64,000 nucleotides of DNA from Sphingobium sp. (GTDB lineage Bacteria > Pseudomonadota > Alphaproteobacteria > Sphingomonadales > Sphingomonadaceae): NCBI GenBank assembly GCA_035196065.1, contig CP136575.1, forward strand, positions 773,001-837,000, written 5' to 3'. The position numbers and the translations under genes were made by a program. The first letter of the stretch is position 1; every line of letters starts with the position of its first letter. The notes beneath the pieces are model-generated. The model ran no database searches. It saw only the letters and a program-made list of their open reading frames with translations, and was not told the DNA's origin. Positions 25,946-36,097 of the stretch are shown one piece after another.

Positions 25946-27715
25946 ATGTCCCTGATTGCAGGCCGCAAGCCGGGCCTTGCCTATGCCATCATCTGGCTGC
26001 TGCTCGCCGGCCTGCTTCTTTTCCTCAGCCGCGATAATGTCGCGACGCTATCGGGATGGGATCCGGACGACCAGTTGCGGCTGGTGCAGCTGCGCGATTT
26101 TCTGGGCGGGCAAAGCTGGTGGGATAGCAGCCAATATCGGCTGAACGCGCCCGATGGCGCGCCGATGCACTGGTCGCGGCTGATCGAACTTCCGCTAGCG
26201 GCGATCATCCTCGCGCTCCGTCCGCTGCTTGGCACATATGGCGCCGAAATGGCCGCCGGCATCATCGTGCCTTTGGGCTGTTATGCCCTCATTGCGGCAA
26301 TTCTCGCCAGTATCGCGGCGCGGATAGCCGGGCATATTGCCGGCGTCAGCGCGCTGATGATGGCGATGGTTGCACCTGCCTTGTCGATGCAATTGCGCCC
26401 GATGCGGATTGACCATCATGGCTGGCAACTGGTGTGCGCCGCAATTGCCCTTTGGACTTTATTCTGGCCAAAACCACGCCGCGCCGGTCTGTTGCTCGGG
26501 CTGGCTCTCGCGGTCTGGATGCACATATCGCTCGAAGGCGCGCCGGCAGCGGTCATGTTCTTCGCGTTGCTCGCTTTTGGCTGGGTGCGCGATGCCGGCG
26601 AACGGCCCCGATTGCAGGCAGCGATCACGGCCTTTGCCTTGACCAGCCTTGCCCTCTTTTTCGCGACCCAGCGACAGGGGCTTTCGGGCGCGCAATATTG
26701 CGACGCGATTTCGCCCGCGCATATTTGGGCGATTATCGCTGCGGCGCTTTCGGCGCTTGCCGTGACGGCTTTGCCGCTTGCCCGCTGGCCGTTCCGGCTC
26801 GCCGCGCTCGCGCTTCCTGCAGGGCTTGCAGGGGGCCTGTTTGTCTATCTCGCGCCCGATTGCCTGTCCGGGGCGTTCGCCCAAATGGACCCTGTGGTGC
26901 GCAAATATTGGTATGCGCAGGTCAATGAAGGCCTGCCCGTCTGGCGGCAGGATGCTGCTACGGCGTTGCTGTTCCTCGGCGTCGCTATCGCCTCGCTTGC
27001 CAGCCTGCCCTGGCTGCGGCGGCAGCTTGCCCCTGAAAAATGGGCGCTGCTGGTGCGCATCGTGCCGCTTCAGATTTACGCGATTATGCTGTCGATGCTT
27101 GTCTTTCGCACAATTTCGGTCGCCACCCTGTTGGCGATCCCGGCATTGGCCTGCGCTGCGACCCTGCTGATCGCGCGCTATCGCGAAGAGCCGGTTTTGG
27201 CGCGACGGCTGCGCTATGTTGCCCTGTTCATATTGCTGCTAATGCCCGGCGCATTGTTGCAGCAGGCTTATCTGTTTTTTGCTGGCAACGCCGCGGAAAC
27301 TGCGACGGCGCCGATCGCTGGCGCGCAGACCTATAGCTGCGATTCAGCGCAATCGATCACCACGCTCGCCAGCCTGCCGTCCTCCCGGATGGTGGCCCCG
27401 TTCGATATTGGGCCGATGATCTTGCTAACCAGCGCGCATAAGGTGCTCGCCAGCAGCCATCATCGCAACCAGCAGGGGATGCGTGACCAGATCGATATTT
27501 TTCGCCTGCCTCCGGCGCAGTCAAAAGCGATCATCGATCGGCGCGGCATCGCCTATATTGTAGCCTGCCCGGATGAAAGCGAGCTTGGCAATTACAGCAA
27601 GGCGGACCCTGATGGTTTGTGGGCCGTGCTTGCCAAGGGCCGCGTTCCGGCATGGCTCGAACGGCTTCCCGACAGGGGAAGCGGCATTCAGGTCTGGCGG
27701 GTGCGCAAGTCCTGA
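25946..27715 (+). CDS. Polytopic GT-C-like membrane glycosyltransferase candidate
   Basis: 589 residues, about 11-13 hydrophobic helices and a C-terminal soluble domain (about 440-589). After the first helix comes WDPDDQLRLVQLRDFLGGQ (38-56), an acidic first periplasmic loop like the DxD loop of GT-C enzymes. RIDHHGWQL (about 152-160) resembles the DHH motif of STT3-type oligosaccharyltransferases. Together with GtrA and an LTA-synthase-like neighbour this suggests transfer of a lipid-linked sugar in the periplasm. Databases often label such sphingomonad proteins AcrB-like, which the sequence does not support. It starts 3 bases after the preceding stop. Confidence 0.65.
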   Translation: MSLIAGRKPGLAYAIIWLLLAGLLLFLSRDNVATLSGWDPDDQLRLVQLRDFLGGQSWWDSSQYRLNAPDGAPMHWSRLIELPLAAIILALRPLLGTYGAEMAAGIIVPLGCYALIAAILASIAARIAGHIAGVSALMMAMVAPALSMQLRPMRIDHHGWQLVCAAIALWTLFWPKPRRAGLLLGLALAVWMHISLEGAPAAVMFFALLAFGWVRDAGERPRLQAAITAFALTSLALFFATQRQGLSGAQYCDAISPAHIWAIIAAALSALAVTALPLARWPFRLAALALPAGLAGGLFVYLAPDCLSGAFAQMDPVVRKYWYAQVNEGLPVWRQDAATALLFLGVAIASLASLPWLRRQLAPEKWALLVRIVPLQIYAIMLSMLVFRTISVATLLAIPALACAATLLIARYREEPVLARRLRYVALFILLLMPGALLQQAYLFFAGNAAETATAPIAGAQTYSCDSAQSITTLASLPSSRMVAPFDIGPMILLTSAHKVLASSHHRNQQGMRDQIDIFRLPPAQSKAIIDRRGIAYIVACPDESELGNYSKADPDGLWAVLAKGRVPAWLERLPDRGSGIQVWRVRKS

Positions 27716-27719
27716 AAGC

Positions 27720-28469
27720 TTAAAGGTGCATGAAGTCGCGGGTGTAGCTGTTCAGATGCGCGCCGCCATCTGCGAAGATGATTTGTCCCGTCACGTCGCG
27801 CGCCTGGGCCAGGTAAAGCACGGCATCGGCCACGCTTTCGGGTGCGGGCAATGCGTGCAGCGGCATCGCGCCGGCAAGCTGCTGCATCATGGCATCCGAA
27901 TATTCATCGGTCGGAATGACGAGCCCCGGGGCCACGCCATTGACCCGTGCATGCGGGGCAAGCGCGGCCGCCATCGACCGCACCGAAGCAGCCAGCGCTT
28001 GCTTTGACAGCGTATAGCTCAACTGATCGCCATTGGGATTACGCACCCGCTGGTCGACAATATGGACGATGGCTGGCCGGTTGCCGTGCGCCTTGACCAG
28101 CGCTGTCGACAAAAGCAGCGGCGCAAACAGATTCAGCCGGAAATGCGCGTCAAGGCTGGCGGCGTCCATTGCTTCCCAGCCATCCTGTCCGAACATGGCG
28201 GCATTGTTGACCAGCAGATCGGGTGCGCGGCCAAAATGCTCTGCCACATCGCCGACCAATGCGCTTGCCGCCGCACTGTCTGAAAGATCGGCAGTAAAAT
28301 GCTGCCAGTCGCAGCCGTTACGCGCAATCGCCTCTGCCAATACGGGGTCTGGATTGCCCGCGCCATGGCTCGATAGCGCCAGGTCATAGCCCGCATCGGA
28401 AAGCCGCGCCGCGATGATCGCGCCGAGACGGCGGACTCCGCCGGTCACCAGCGCGAGCGGGCGCTTCAT
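27720..28469 (-). CDS. SDR oxidoreductase, FolM/pteridine-reductase-like
   Basis: 249 residues, short-chain dehydrogenase fold. The N-terminal LVTGGVRRLG (8-17) carries the Arg of the TGxxRRxG motif typical of pteridine reductases (PTR1, FolM) for NADPH and pterin. NNAA, the Ser-replaced HIVDQR strand, the catalytic YTLSK and GGAHL near the end are present. The gene overlaps folB by 4 bases (ATGA), so a role reducing dihydropterins or dihydrofolate, as FolM does, is the best inference. The residue before the Tyr motif (Asp rather than Ser) also fits the PTR1 group. Confidence 0.75.
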   Translation of the reverse strand: MKRPLALVTGGVRRLGAIIAARLSDAGYDLALSSHGAGNPDPVLAEAIARNGCDWQHFTADLSDSAAASALVGDVAEHFGRAPDLLVNNAAMFGQDGWEAMDAASLDAHFRLNLFAPLLLSTALVKAHGNRPAIVHIVDQRVRNPNGDQLSYTLSKQALAASVRSMAAALAPHARVNGVAPGLVIPTDEYSDAMMQQLAGAMPLHALPAPESVADAVLYLAQARDVTGQIIFADGGAHLNSYTRDFMHL

Positions 28470-28852
28470 GCGGCAACCCCTGACGGCTTCCGGTGCCGCG
28501 TCATGGTAAGCCCGATCGATTCGCCATCTTCGGATATGGCGAGCTTGATGATCTTGACCGTGATCGAGGTGAAACGGTCATCCTCGGAAAACAGCCGGCC
28601 GATGATATGGTCTGCCAGCGCCTCGATCAGCGTGAAGTGCACGCCTTCGGGAAATTCGGTCGCCGCCGCCTTGATCGCCATATAGTTTTTCGACGCCGAA
28701 AGCGGCGTATCGGGCGTGTAGTGTGGCGCGATTTCCAAATCGGCGCTGACTGAAATGTGCAGCGGTTGCGGCAGGTGCGTTTCTTGGCTGTAAATGCCGG
28801 TGAGGACATTGACGTGCAGGTCATGCACTTCGAGGGTGAGCAAGTCAGTCAT
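28466..28852 (-). CDS. folB: Dihydroneopterin aldolase
   Basis: 128 residues. TLEVHDLHVNVLTGIYSQE at the start and LIEALADHIIGRLF and ITVKIIKLA later match FolB, which cleaves dihydroneopterin to hydroxymethyl-dihydropterin in folate synthesis. The ATG at 28852 is chosen because the family begins there; the frame runs further upstream only through the previous gene. It starts 1 base after the methyltransferase stop and overlaps the FolM-like gene by 4 bases, so the three are coupled. Confidence 0.88.
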   Translation of the reverse strand: MTDLLTLEVHDLHVNVLTGIYSQETHLPQPLHISVSADLEIAPHYTPDTPLSASKNYMAIKAAATEFPEGVHFTLIEALADHIIGRLFSEDDRFTSITVKIIKLAISEDGESIGLTMTRHRKPSGVAA

Positions 28853-28853
28853 A

Positions 28854-29768
28854 TCAATCCTGTTGAAGTTCGGGCTGCGACCAGCGTGCGAAAATGGCGG
28901 TGGGTAGCAACAACCCCCGCGCCTCTTCGCGAACGGCCAGTTCGCCAAATTCGACTTTTCCGGGCAGGTCGGCAAAATGCATCTGTACCAGATTTCCCAG
29001 CGCCAGCGCCGACATGCGCACGGCATAGACGGTGAGGAAAAGAAAGCGCGAGTTTGCGTCAAGCAATTGCCGGCAATTGGCAATCATTTCGGGCAGGTCT
29101 TCCTCCAGCCGCCAGACCTCGCCATCGGGGCCGCGGCCATATTTGGGCGGATCGAGCAATATGCCGTCATAACGCCGTTCGCGCCGCACTTCGCGGGCCA
29201 CAAATTTCGCGGCATCGTCAACGATCCAGCGGATCGGCCGGTCTGCCATGTCGGACAAGGCGGCATTGTCGCGCGCCTGCGCTACCGATTTTTTCGAGGC
29301 ATCGACATGCACCATCTGCGCGCCCGCCGAAGACAGCGCCAGCGTGCCGACACCGGTATAGCCGAACAGGTTCATCACCTGCGGATCGGACGCCCCCTCG
29401 ATCTGCCCGCGCATCCAGCGCCAGACCGGGTCCATATCCGGAAAAAAGCCCAGATGGCGAAAGGGCGTGCAGCTGGCGGAAAAGCGCACTTCGCCATTCC
29501 AGTTTAGCGGCCAGCCCTGCTGCACTGCCTTGGTTTCATAATACCAGCGGCCGCCACCCTCTTCGTCTGATCCGGGGATGAATTCGGCATCGGCGGGCCA
29601 TTCGTCAATCGCCGGTTCCCACATTGCCTGCGGCTCGGGGCGGATGAAGCGATATGGGCCGTAACGTTCCCATTTACGACCATTACCGCTGTCGAGCAGC
29701 GTGTAATCCTCGCGCGGTTCGCCAACCAGTGTGACGAAATCAGCCACGGGCGGCGTGGGTAAGGACAT
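28854..29768 (-). CDS. Class I SAM-dependent RNA methyltransferase (RlmI/COG1092-like)
   Basis: 304 residues. The C-terminal Rossmann domain has NLFGYTGVGTLALSSAGA (SAM motif I), VHVDASKKSVAQARDN and ILLDPPKYGRGPDGEVW. The DPPK motif is that of 23S rRNA m5C1962 methyltransferase RlmI and relatives. The N-terminal 110 residues (DSGNGRKWERYGPYRFIRPE) replace the usual PUA domain. The ATG at 29768 lies 26 bases before the thrC stop and has no good SD, so translational coupling to thrC is likely. Exact nucleotide target unknown. Confidence 0.8.
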   Translation of the reverse strand: MSLPTPPVADFVTLVGEPREDYTLLDSGNGRKWERYGPYRFIRPEPQAMWEPAIDEWPADAEFIPGSDEEGGGRWYYETKAVQQGWPLNWNGEVRFSASCTPFRHLGFFPDMDPVWRWMRGQIEGASDPQVMNLFGYTGVGTLALSSAGAQMVHVDASKKSVAQARDNAALSDMADRPIRWIVDDAAKFVAREVRRERRYDGILLDPPKYGRGPDGEVWRLEEDLPEMIANCRQLLDANSRFLFLTVYAVRMSALALGNLVQMHFADLPGKVEFGELAVREEARGLLLPTAIFARWSQPELQQD

Positions 29769-31134
29769 GGTCGCGCACTGCGGCATAATCGCCGGGCAGC
29801 GAAATGAAGCGTTCCTCACGGTCAAACAGATTGCCGACGCGTGCGGGAAGCGATGGTCGGATGCCGGTTGCCCGTTCAACCGCCTCACGGAACTTTGCCG
29901 GATGCGCTGTCGCCAGAGTGACGACGGGTATATCGGCAGCGATGCCCCCCTCACGCGCGGCGTGAAGCGCGATTGCAGTGTGCGGATCGATGATCTGCCC
30001 GCAATGGTCCCAGGCCCAACGCATGGCACCCGACATTTCGGCAGAATCAGCGCGCGCGCTGGCAAGCAGCGCCGCCTTACGGCGCATATCCGACGAAAGC
30101 ACCATCTTGCCCATCTGTTCGAACCATTTCATCCGCGCGGCGGTGGTCGATCCGTCCCGGCCTTCAAGATCATAGAGCAGCCGTTCGAAATTGCTCGAGA
30201 CCTGAATGTCCATCGAGGGTGCGGCGGTGGGCGTGACTTCGCCGATCGAATAGTCGCCCTTGGCCAATGCACGGTGAAGAATGTCGTTCACATTGGTCGC
30301 GACAATCAACCGTTCGACCGGCAGACCCATTTGCGCCGCGACATAGCCTGCAAAGACATCGCCGAAATTGCCTGTCGGTACCGAAAAGGCCACAGGCCGT
30401 TCGGGCGCACCAAGCCGCAGCGCGGCCCAGAAATAATAGACAACCTGCGCCATCAGCCGTGCCCAGTTGATCGAATTGACCGCAGACAATGTCAGCTGCG
30501 AGGTCACTTCGCTGTCGCCGAACATGCGCTTTACCATCGCTTGCGCATCATCGAAGCTGCCGGCAATTGCGATATTGTGCACATTGGGGGCGAGCACCGT
30601 GGTCATCTGCCGGCGCTGCACATCTGACACCCGGCCTTCGGGGTGGAGCATGAAGATTTCGATCTGCTCGCGCCCGGCCACCGCATGGATTGCTGCCGAA
30701 CCGGTGTCGCCGCTGGTCGCGCCGACAATGGTCAGCTTGGTGTCCGTGCCGGTCAGAAAGCGTTCGAACAACTGACCGAGCAGTTGCAGCGCGACATCTT
30801 TGAACGCCAGCGTTGGGCCATGGAACAATTCGAGCAGCCAATGCTGCCCGTCAAGCTGAACCAGCGGCGTCACCGCATCATGCGAAAAACTGCCATAGGC
30901 GGCGGCGCACAGATCGCGCAATTCTGCCTCGGTTAGCGAACCGGCGGTAAAGGGCGCCATCACCTTTGCGGCTAGGTCCACATAAGGCAGCCCGCGCATC
31001 GCCGCGATCTCGTCTGCGGTAAAACGCGGCCAAACCTGCGGCACATACAGGCCGCCGTCGCTGGCAAGCCCCGCCAGCGTCACCCCACGAAAGTCGAGGT
31101 TGGACGCATTTCCCCTGGTGCTGATATAGTGCAT
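29740..31134 (-). CDS. thrC: Threonine synthase
   Basis: 464 residues, PLP enzyme converting O-phosphohomoserine to threonine. YISTRGNASNLDFRGVTLAG at the start, HGPTLAFKDVALQLLGQ with the PLP-binding Lys, GATSGDTGSAAIHA, and SAVNSINWARLMAQ are diagnostic of the type 1 (proteobacterial) class. The ATG at 31134 is taken over an upstream start because ThrC proteins begin MHYISTRG. It heads a reverse operon with the methyltransferase, folB and the FolM-like gene, and is divergent from the S9 peptidase. Confidence 0.95.
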   Translation of the reverse strand: MHYISTRGNASNLDFRGVTLAGLASDGGLYVPQVWPRFTADEIAAMRGLPYVDLAAKVMAPFTAGSLTEAELRDLCAAAYGSFSHDAVTPLVQLDGQHWLLELFHGPTLAFKDVALQLLGQLFERFLTGTDTKLTIVGATSGDTGSAAIHAVAGREQIEIFMLHPEGRVSDVQRRQMTTVLAPNVHNIAIAGSFDDAQAMVKRMFGDSEVTSQLTLSAVNSINWARLMAQVVYYFWAALRLGAPERPVAFSVPTGNFGDVFAGYVAAQMGLPVERLIVATNVNDILHRALAKGDYSIGEVTPTAAPSMDIQVSSNFERLLYDLEGRDGSTTAARMKWFEQMGKMVLSSDMRRKAALLASARADSAEMSGAMRWAWDHCGQIIDPHTAIALHAAREGGIAADIPVVTLATAHPAKFREAVERATGIRPSLPARVGNLFDREERFISLPGDYAAVRDHVLTHAARG

Positions 31135-31221
31135 GGCGGAGGCGGCGTTAGCGGTTGCAGCAATTTGGCGCAAGTGCGTGCGCCGCTTGCACAGCAGCAA
31201 ATCGCCCTATAGTCCTGCACC

Positions 31222-33273
31222 ATGAAACATTATTTCGCCGCTTCGCTCGCCGCGCTCGCCTTTTCGACAGCGCTCGCCTCCCCCGTCGCCGCCCGCCCGA
31301 TGACGGAAACCGATCTGATCACCATGAAGAGGCTGGCTGCACCCGCAGTCTCGCCCGACGGGAAGCTTGCTGTTTACCAGCTTCAGGAAACCGATCTGAC
31401 TGCGAACCGCCGCCGCAGCGATCTCTATCTGGTGGCGACTGACAACCCTGCCGCGATCCCGCAGAAAGTCGCGTCACAGCCGGATTGGAATGAGCACAGT
31501 CCCGCCTTTGCCCCCGATGGCAAGGCGATCTGGTATATCAGCAATGAAAGCGGATCTGACCAGCTTTGGCGGCATGATCTTGCCAGCGGTGAAAGCGAGC
31601 AGGTCAGCGCCTTCAAGACTGACGTTGCCGGCTTCAAACTGTCGCCCGATGGCAAGCGTGTTGCAGTTTGGGGCGATATCGCCCGCGATTGCAACGATTT
31701 CGGCTGCGATGCCGATGGTGACCGGTCAAAGCCCGGGCCCGGCACCGGGCGCGTCTATGACGAATTGTTCGTGCGCCATTGGGATTCATGGGAAACGCCC
31801 GGCAATTACAGCCGTGTCTTTGCCTTTGATATTGCCGCCGACGGCAGCCTGTCAGGCGGCAAGCCAATGGATGGCGGCATTACCGGCGATTCGCCCTCAA
31901 AACCGATGGGCGGGGGTGAGGAGATTGCGTGGAGCGCAGACAGCCAGTCGCTCTATTTCGCGCTGCGCATTGCGGATCGGAACGAAGCGCGCTCGACCAA
32001 CCTTGATCTCTACCAGACGCCTGCGACCGGCGGCGCTGCAACCAACCTGACCGACAGCAATGACGCTACCGATACATTGCCCGCGCCCTCGCCCGACGGC
32101 AAATGGCTCGCCTGGGCGGCGATGGCACGCCCGGGCTATGAAGCCGACCGGCAGGTGGTGATGCTCAAGGATCTCGTCAGCGGCAAGACCAGCGCGTTGA
32201 CCGCAAATTGGGATCGTTCGGTTGGGGCGCTTGCCTGGGCAAAGGACAGCAAGAGCCTGCTCGCCGTTGCGCAGGACGGGTTGGAAAATCCCCTGTTTCG
32301 CATCGACCTGAAGGGAAAGGTCACACGGTTGACCGAACGCGGCACCATCGCCGATTTCGCTGCCCTGCCGAAAGGCGGGGTGCTCTATGCAATCAATAGC
32401 CTGTCCGGGCCCAATGATCTGGTGGTGATGGACGGCAAAGGGCAGACCCGCCGGCTGACCAATGTCAACGCCGATGCGCAAAAGGAACTCGATCCCGTCC
32501 AGTACAGCCAGTTCACCTTCAAGGGTGCAGGCGGGGCGCTGGTGCATGGGCAGATTGTGAAGCCCATGGCCACAACCGGAAAGCTGCCACTTCTCCTCCT
32601 CGTCCATGGTGGACCGCAAGGTTCGTTCAACAACAGCTGGTCGTTCCGCTGGAACCCTGCAGTGATGGCGAGCCAAGGCTATGCCGCAGTGACCATCGAT
32701 TTCCATGGCAGCACCGGCTACGGTCAGGCCTTTACCGACAGCATCAACAAGGATTGGGGCGGAAAGCCGCTGGAAGATCTGAAACTGGGGATGGCGGCAT
32801 TACCCGGAATCGACGCGCAGATCGATACGGCCAATGCCTGCGCGCTCGGCGGCAGCTATGGCGGCTATATGATGAACTGGATTGCGGGCAACTGGCCCGA
32901 CGGGTTCAAATGCCTTGTCAACCATGCCGGCATTTTCGACCTGCGTGCAATGGCGTTTGAGACCGAGGAGTTGTGGTTCGACGAATGGGATCATGGCGGC
33001 CCCTGGTGGCAGCGCAATGATGCCGAAAAATGGAACCCGGTGAACCATGTGACCAAGTGGAAAACGCCAATGCTGGTGATCCATGGCGAAAAGGATTTCC
33101 GCATTCCCTATTCCCAAGGTCTTGCCACTTTCACCGCGCTGCAGCGGCAGGAAATCGATTCGCAATTGCTGATCTTTCCCGATGAAAACCACTGGATATT
33201 GAAGCCGAAAAACTCCCTCCAATGGCACCGCACGGTGTTTGACTGGGTCGGCCGTCATCTGAAGGCGAAGTGA
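31222..33273 (+). CDS. Secreted S9 prolyl-oligopeptidase-family peptidase
   Basis: 683 residues. A signal peptide (about 1-24, cut after VAA) indicates the periplasm. A seven-bladed propeller with repeated PDGK turns (about 40-420) is followed by an alpha/beta-hydrolase domain. The catalytic triad is visible: Ser545 in LGGSYGGYMM, Asp625 in HGEKDFRIPYSQG and His657 in DENHW. Close to acylaminoacyl-peptidase / dipeptidyl-peptidase types. TATAGT (31208-31213) sits 8 bases before the ATG with no SD, suggesting a leaderless message. It cleaves short peptides; specificity unknown. Confidence 0.92.
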   Translation: MKHYFAASLAALAFSTALASPVAARPMTETDLITMKRLAAPAVSPDGKLAVYQLQETDLTANRRRSDLYLVATDNPAAIPQKVASQPDWNEHSPAFAPDGKAIWYISNESGSDQLWRHDLASGESEQVSAFKTDVAGFKLSPDGKRVAVWGDIARDCNDFGCDADGDRSKPGPGTGRVYDELFVRHWDSWETPGNYSRVFAFDIAADGSLSGGKPMDGGITGDSPSKPMGGGEEIAWSADSQSLYFALRIADRNEARSTNLDLYQTPATGGAATNLTDSNDATDTLPAPSPDGKWLAWAAMARPGYEADRQVVMLKDLVSGKTSALTANWDRSVGALAWAKDSKSLLAVAQDGLENPLFRIDLKGKVTRLTERGTIADFAALPKGGVLYAINSLSGPNDLVVMDGKGQTRRLTNVNADAQKELDPVQYSQFTFKGAGGALVHGQIVKPMATTGKLPLLLLVHGGPQGSFNNSWSFRWNPAVMASQGYAAVTIDFHGSTGYGQAFTDSINKDWGGKPLEDLKLGMAALPGIDAQIDTANACALGGSYGGYMMNWIAGNWPDGFKCLVNHAGIFDLRAMAFETEELWFDEWDHGGPWWQRNDAEKWNPVNHVTKWKTPMLVIHGEKDFRIPYSQGLATFTALQRQEIDSQLLIFPDENHWILKPKNSLQWHRTVFDWVGRHLKAK

Positions 33274-33280
33274 CTGCGCT

Positions 33281-33328
33281 GACCCGTTCGGTCCGGATGC
33301 TTCGAATTGAAGCCGCACCGGGCGGGTC
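33281..33328 (+). terminator. Imperfect hairpin after the S9 peptidase gene
   Basis: GACCCG (33281-33286) pairs with CGGGTC (33323-33328), and the inner palindrome GCTTCGAATTGAAGC (33299-33313) can form the top of the stem. It starts 8 bases after the stop codon. There is no real U-tract, so only a weak case for termination before valS. Confidence 0.35.
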
Positions 33329-33371
33329 AAAGCCTTGCTGAATCGGGCATAGGCTGGCATGGGCGCAGGCC

Positions 33372-36059
33372 ATGACTATCGACAAGACATTCGACTTCGC
33401 GGGTATCGAGGCTAAATGGGCCAAGCATTGGGAAGAAAGCGGCGCCTATCGCCCGCATCGGCCCGAGGCGGAACCTTATACGATCGTCAACCCGCCGCCC
33501 AATGTCACCGGCAGCCTGCACATCGGCCATGCGCTCGACAATACGCTGCAGGACATATTGATCCGCCGTGCCCGGCTGAAGGGTAAGGATGCGCTGTGGG
33601 TGGTCGGCACAGACCATGCCGGCATCGCGACGCAGATGGTTGTCGAGCGCCAGCTTGAGGCGAAACAGGACAAGCGCACCAATTACAGCCGAGAGGCCTT
33701 TGTCGACAAGGTTTGGGAGTGGAAGGCCGAAAGCGGCGGAACCATTACCAACCAGTTGCGCCGTTTAGGCTGTTCAATGGATTGGTCCAATGAACGCTTC
33801 ACCATGGATGAAGGGTTCAACAAGGCGGTCACCAAGGTCTTTATCGACCTTTATAATCAGGGCCTGATCTATCGCGACAAGCGGCTTGTGAATTGGGACC
33901 CGAAACTGAAGACCGCGATTTCGGATCTGGAAGTTGAAACCCGCGAGGTGAAGGGTGGCTTCTGGCGTTTCCGCTATCCCTTTGCGGACGGGTCAGGCCA
34001 TGTCGAGGTTGCGACGACGCGCCCCGAAACGATGCTGGCCGATATGGCGGTCGCGGTGCACCCCGATGACGAACGCTACAAAGCGGCCATCGGCAAGGAA
34101 ATCTTGCAGCCAATCACTGGCCGCCGGTTCAAGGTGGTGGCGGACGAACATGCTGATCCGGAACTCGGATCGGGCGTGGTCAAGATCACCCCGGGCCATG
34201 ACTTCAACGATTTCGAGGTCGGCAAGCGGGCAGGTATCAAGCCAGCCGACATGTATAACATGTTCGATGCCGAGGCGCGCGTCGTGCAGACCGCCGACGG
34301 GTTGGTTCCAGAAAAATATCTGGGGCTCGACCGTTTCGTAGCGCGCGATAAGATCGTCGCCGACATGAAGGCTGAAGGCTTTCTGATCCCGCACATCACC
34401 AAGGATGCTGAGGGTGAAGCGACCGAAAATGATTTCGAGCCGCGCACGATCCAAACGCCTTTTGGCGATCGCGGCGGCGTGGTGATCGAACCCTGGCTGA
34501 CCGACCAATGGTATGTCGACGCCGAAACGCTTGCGCAGCCGCCCCTACAGGCGGTTCGCGACGGCCGGATCGATATCGTCCCCAAGACATGGGAAAAGAC
34601 CTTCTTTAACTGGATGGAGAATATCCAGCCCTGGTGCGTGTCGCGCCAGCTTTGGTGGGGGCACCGGATCCCGGCTTGGTATGACGCCGATGGCAAGGTT
34701 TATGTCGCCGAAGACGAAGCTGCCGCGCAGGCGCAGGCGGGCGAAGGCGCTGCGCTGACCCGCGACGAAGACGTGCTTGATACATGGTTCTCCTCCGCAC
34801 TCTGGCCTTTTGGGACGCTGGGCTGGCCCGACCAGACCGAAGATCTGAAGCGCCACTACCCCAACGACGTTCTCATCTCCGGCTTTGACATCCTGTTTTT
34901 CTGGGATGCGCGCATGGCGATGCAGGGAATGCACTTCATGCAGGAAGTGCCTTGGAAGACGCTCTATCTCCACGGCCTTGTCCGCGCGGCCGACGGGCAG
35001 AAAATGTCCAAGTCCAAGGGTAATGTCGTCGATCCGCTGATCCTGATGGATCAATATGGAACCGACGCCCTGCGTTTCTTCATGGCGGCCATGGAAAGCC
35101 AGGGCCGGGATGTGAAGATGGATGAACGCCGCGTTGAAGGCTATCGCAATTTTGCGACAAAGCTTTGGAATGCAGCGCGTTTCTGCCAGTCCAACGGCAT
35201 CGGCGCCAGCGGCACCTTGCATGCGCCGCAAGCAAGCCTTGCGGTTAACAAATGGATCATCGGCGAAGTCAGCGCGACGCTGGCGAAACTCGACAAAGCG
35301 TTTGAGGAATATCGCTTCGACGCCATGGCCGATGCGATCTACCAGTTCAGCTGGGGCACATTCTGCGACTGGTATCTCGAACTGATCAAGCCGGTGTCGG
35401 CCGGAGAAGAACGGGGCGAAATCGACGCGGAAACCAAGGCTGTGGCCGGCTGGGTGCTCGACCAGATACTTGTGATGCTCCACCCCTTCATGCCGTTCGT
35501 GACCGAGGAATTGTGGCATGCTCTTGGCGAACGCTCCTATGACCTGATCCTTGCCAAATGGCCCGAGCCCAAGGCCGATCTTGATCTGGCAGCTGGCGCT
35601 GAAATCAACTGGTTGATCGCACTGGTGACCGAAGTACGCAGCGCCAAGAACGAACTGGGCATTGCGCCGGGTGCGCGGTTGCATGCCTTTGTTCGCGATG
35701 CTTCGCCCGAAACACTGGCGCGGATCGAGCGGCAGCAGGCGGCGATTGCACGCCAAGCGCGGCTTGACAGCATCAGCCCCGCCGAAGCGCCGGCAGGCGG
35801 CGCAGTGCAGATCGTTGTCGATGAGGCAACCTATGTGATCCCGCTGGAAGGCATAGTCGATCTCGACGCCGAACGCGCCCGCATCACCAAGGCGATCGAA
35901 GCGGTGGCCAAGGAAGCAAAGGCACTTGAAGGGCGGCTGTCCAACCCCGCCTTTGTCGAAAAGGCAAAGCCGGAAGCCGTCGAAAAGGCGCGCGCCGACC
36001 ATGCGGAAAAAAGCGCGGAGGTCGAACGGCTCGGCTCGGCGCTAGCGCGGCTGGGGTGA
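33372..36059 (+). CDS. valS: Valyl-tRNA synthetase
   Basis: 895 residues, class I synthetase charging tRNA-Val. HIGH motif in [11 protein letters not shown] (about 46-53), editing-domain segments such as [27 protein letters not shown], and the KMSKS loop (544-548) in [13 protein letters not shown]. The anticodon-binding domain follows, and a C-terminal coiled coil rich in Ala, Glu and Lys (about 815-895) is the ValS tRNA-binding arm. Length is normal. The ATG follows a 98-base gap after the peptidase gene. Confidence 0.97.
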   Translation: MTIDKTFDFAGIEAKWAKHWEESGAYRPHRPEAEPYTIVNPPPNVTGSLHIGHALDNTLQDILIRRARLKGKDALWVVGTDHAGIATQMVVERQLEAKQDKRTNYSREAFVDKVWEWKAESGGTITNQLRRLGCSMDWSNERFTMDEGFNKAVTKVFIDLYNQGLIYRDKRLVNWDPKLKTAISDLEVETREVKGGFWRFRYPFADGSGHVEVATTRPETMLADMAVAVHPDDERYKAAIGKEILQPITGRRFKVVADEHADPELGSGVVKITPGHDFNDFEVGKRAGIKPADMYNMFDAEARVVQTADGLVPEKYLGLDRFVARDKIVADMKAEGFLIPHITKDAEGEATENDFEPRTIQTPFGDRGGVVIEPWLTDQWYVDAETLAQPPLQAVRDGRIDIVPKTWEKTFFNWMENIQPWCVSRQLWWGHRIPAWYDADGKVYVAEDEAAAQAQAGEGAALTRDEDVLDTWFSSALWPFGTLGWPDQTEDLKRHYPNDVLISGFDILFFWDARMAMQGMHFMQEVPWKTLYLHGLVRAADGQKMSKSKGNVVDPLILMDQYGTDALRFFMAAMESQGRDVKMDERRVEGYRNFATKLWNAARFCQSNGIGASGTLHAPQASLAVNKWIIGEVSATLAKLDKAFEEYRFDAMADAIYQFSWGTFCDWYLELIKPVSAGEERGEIDAETKAVAGWVLDQILVMLHPFMPFVTEELWHALGERSYDLILAKWPEPKADLDLAAGAEINWLIALVTEVRSAKNELGIAPGARLHAFVRDASPETLARIERQQAAIARQARLDSISPAEAPAGGAVQIVVDEATYVIPLEGIVDLDAERARITKAIEAVAKEAKALEGRLSNPAFVEKAKPEAVEKARADHAEKSAEVERLGSALARLG

Positions 36060-36097
36060 CGCAGGGCCGGGCCATCAACGGGCATTGCAGCTGACTC

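Noticed and set aside
29769-30065. Upstream extension of the RNA methyltransferase frame
   Set aside because: It lies inside thrC in another frame; the methyltransferase is expected to start at 29768.
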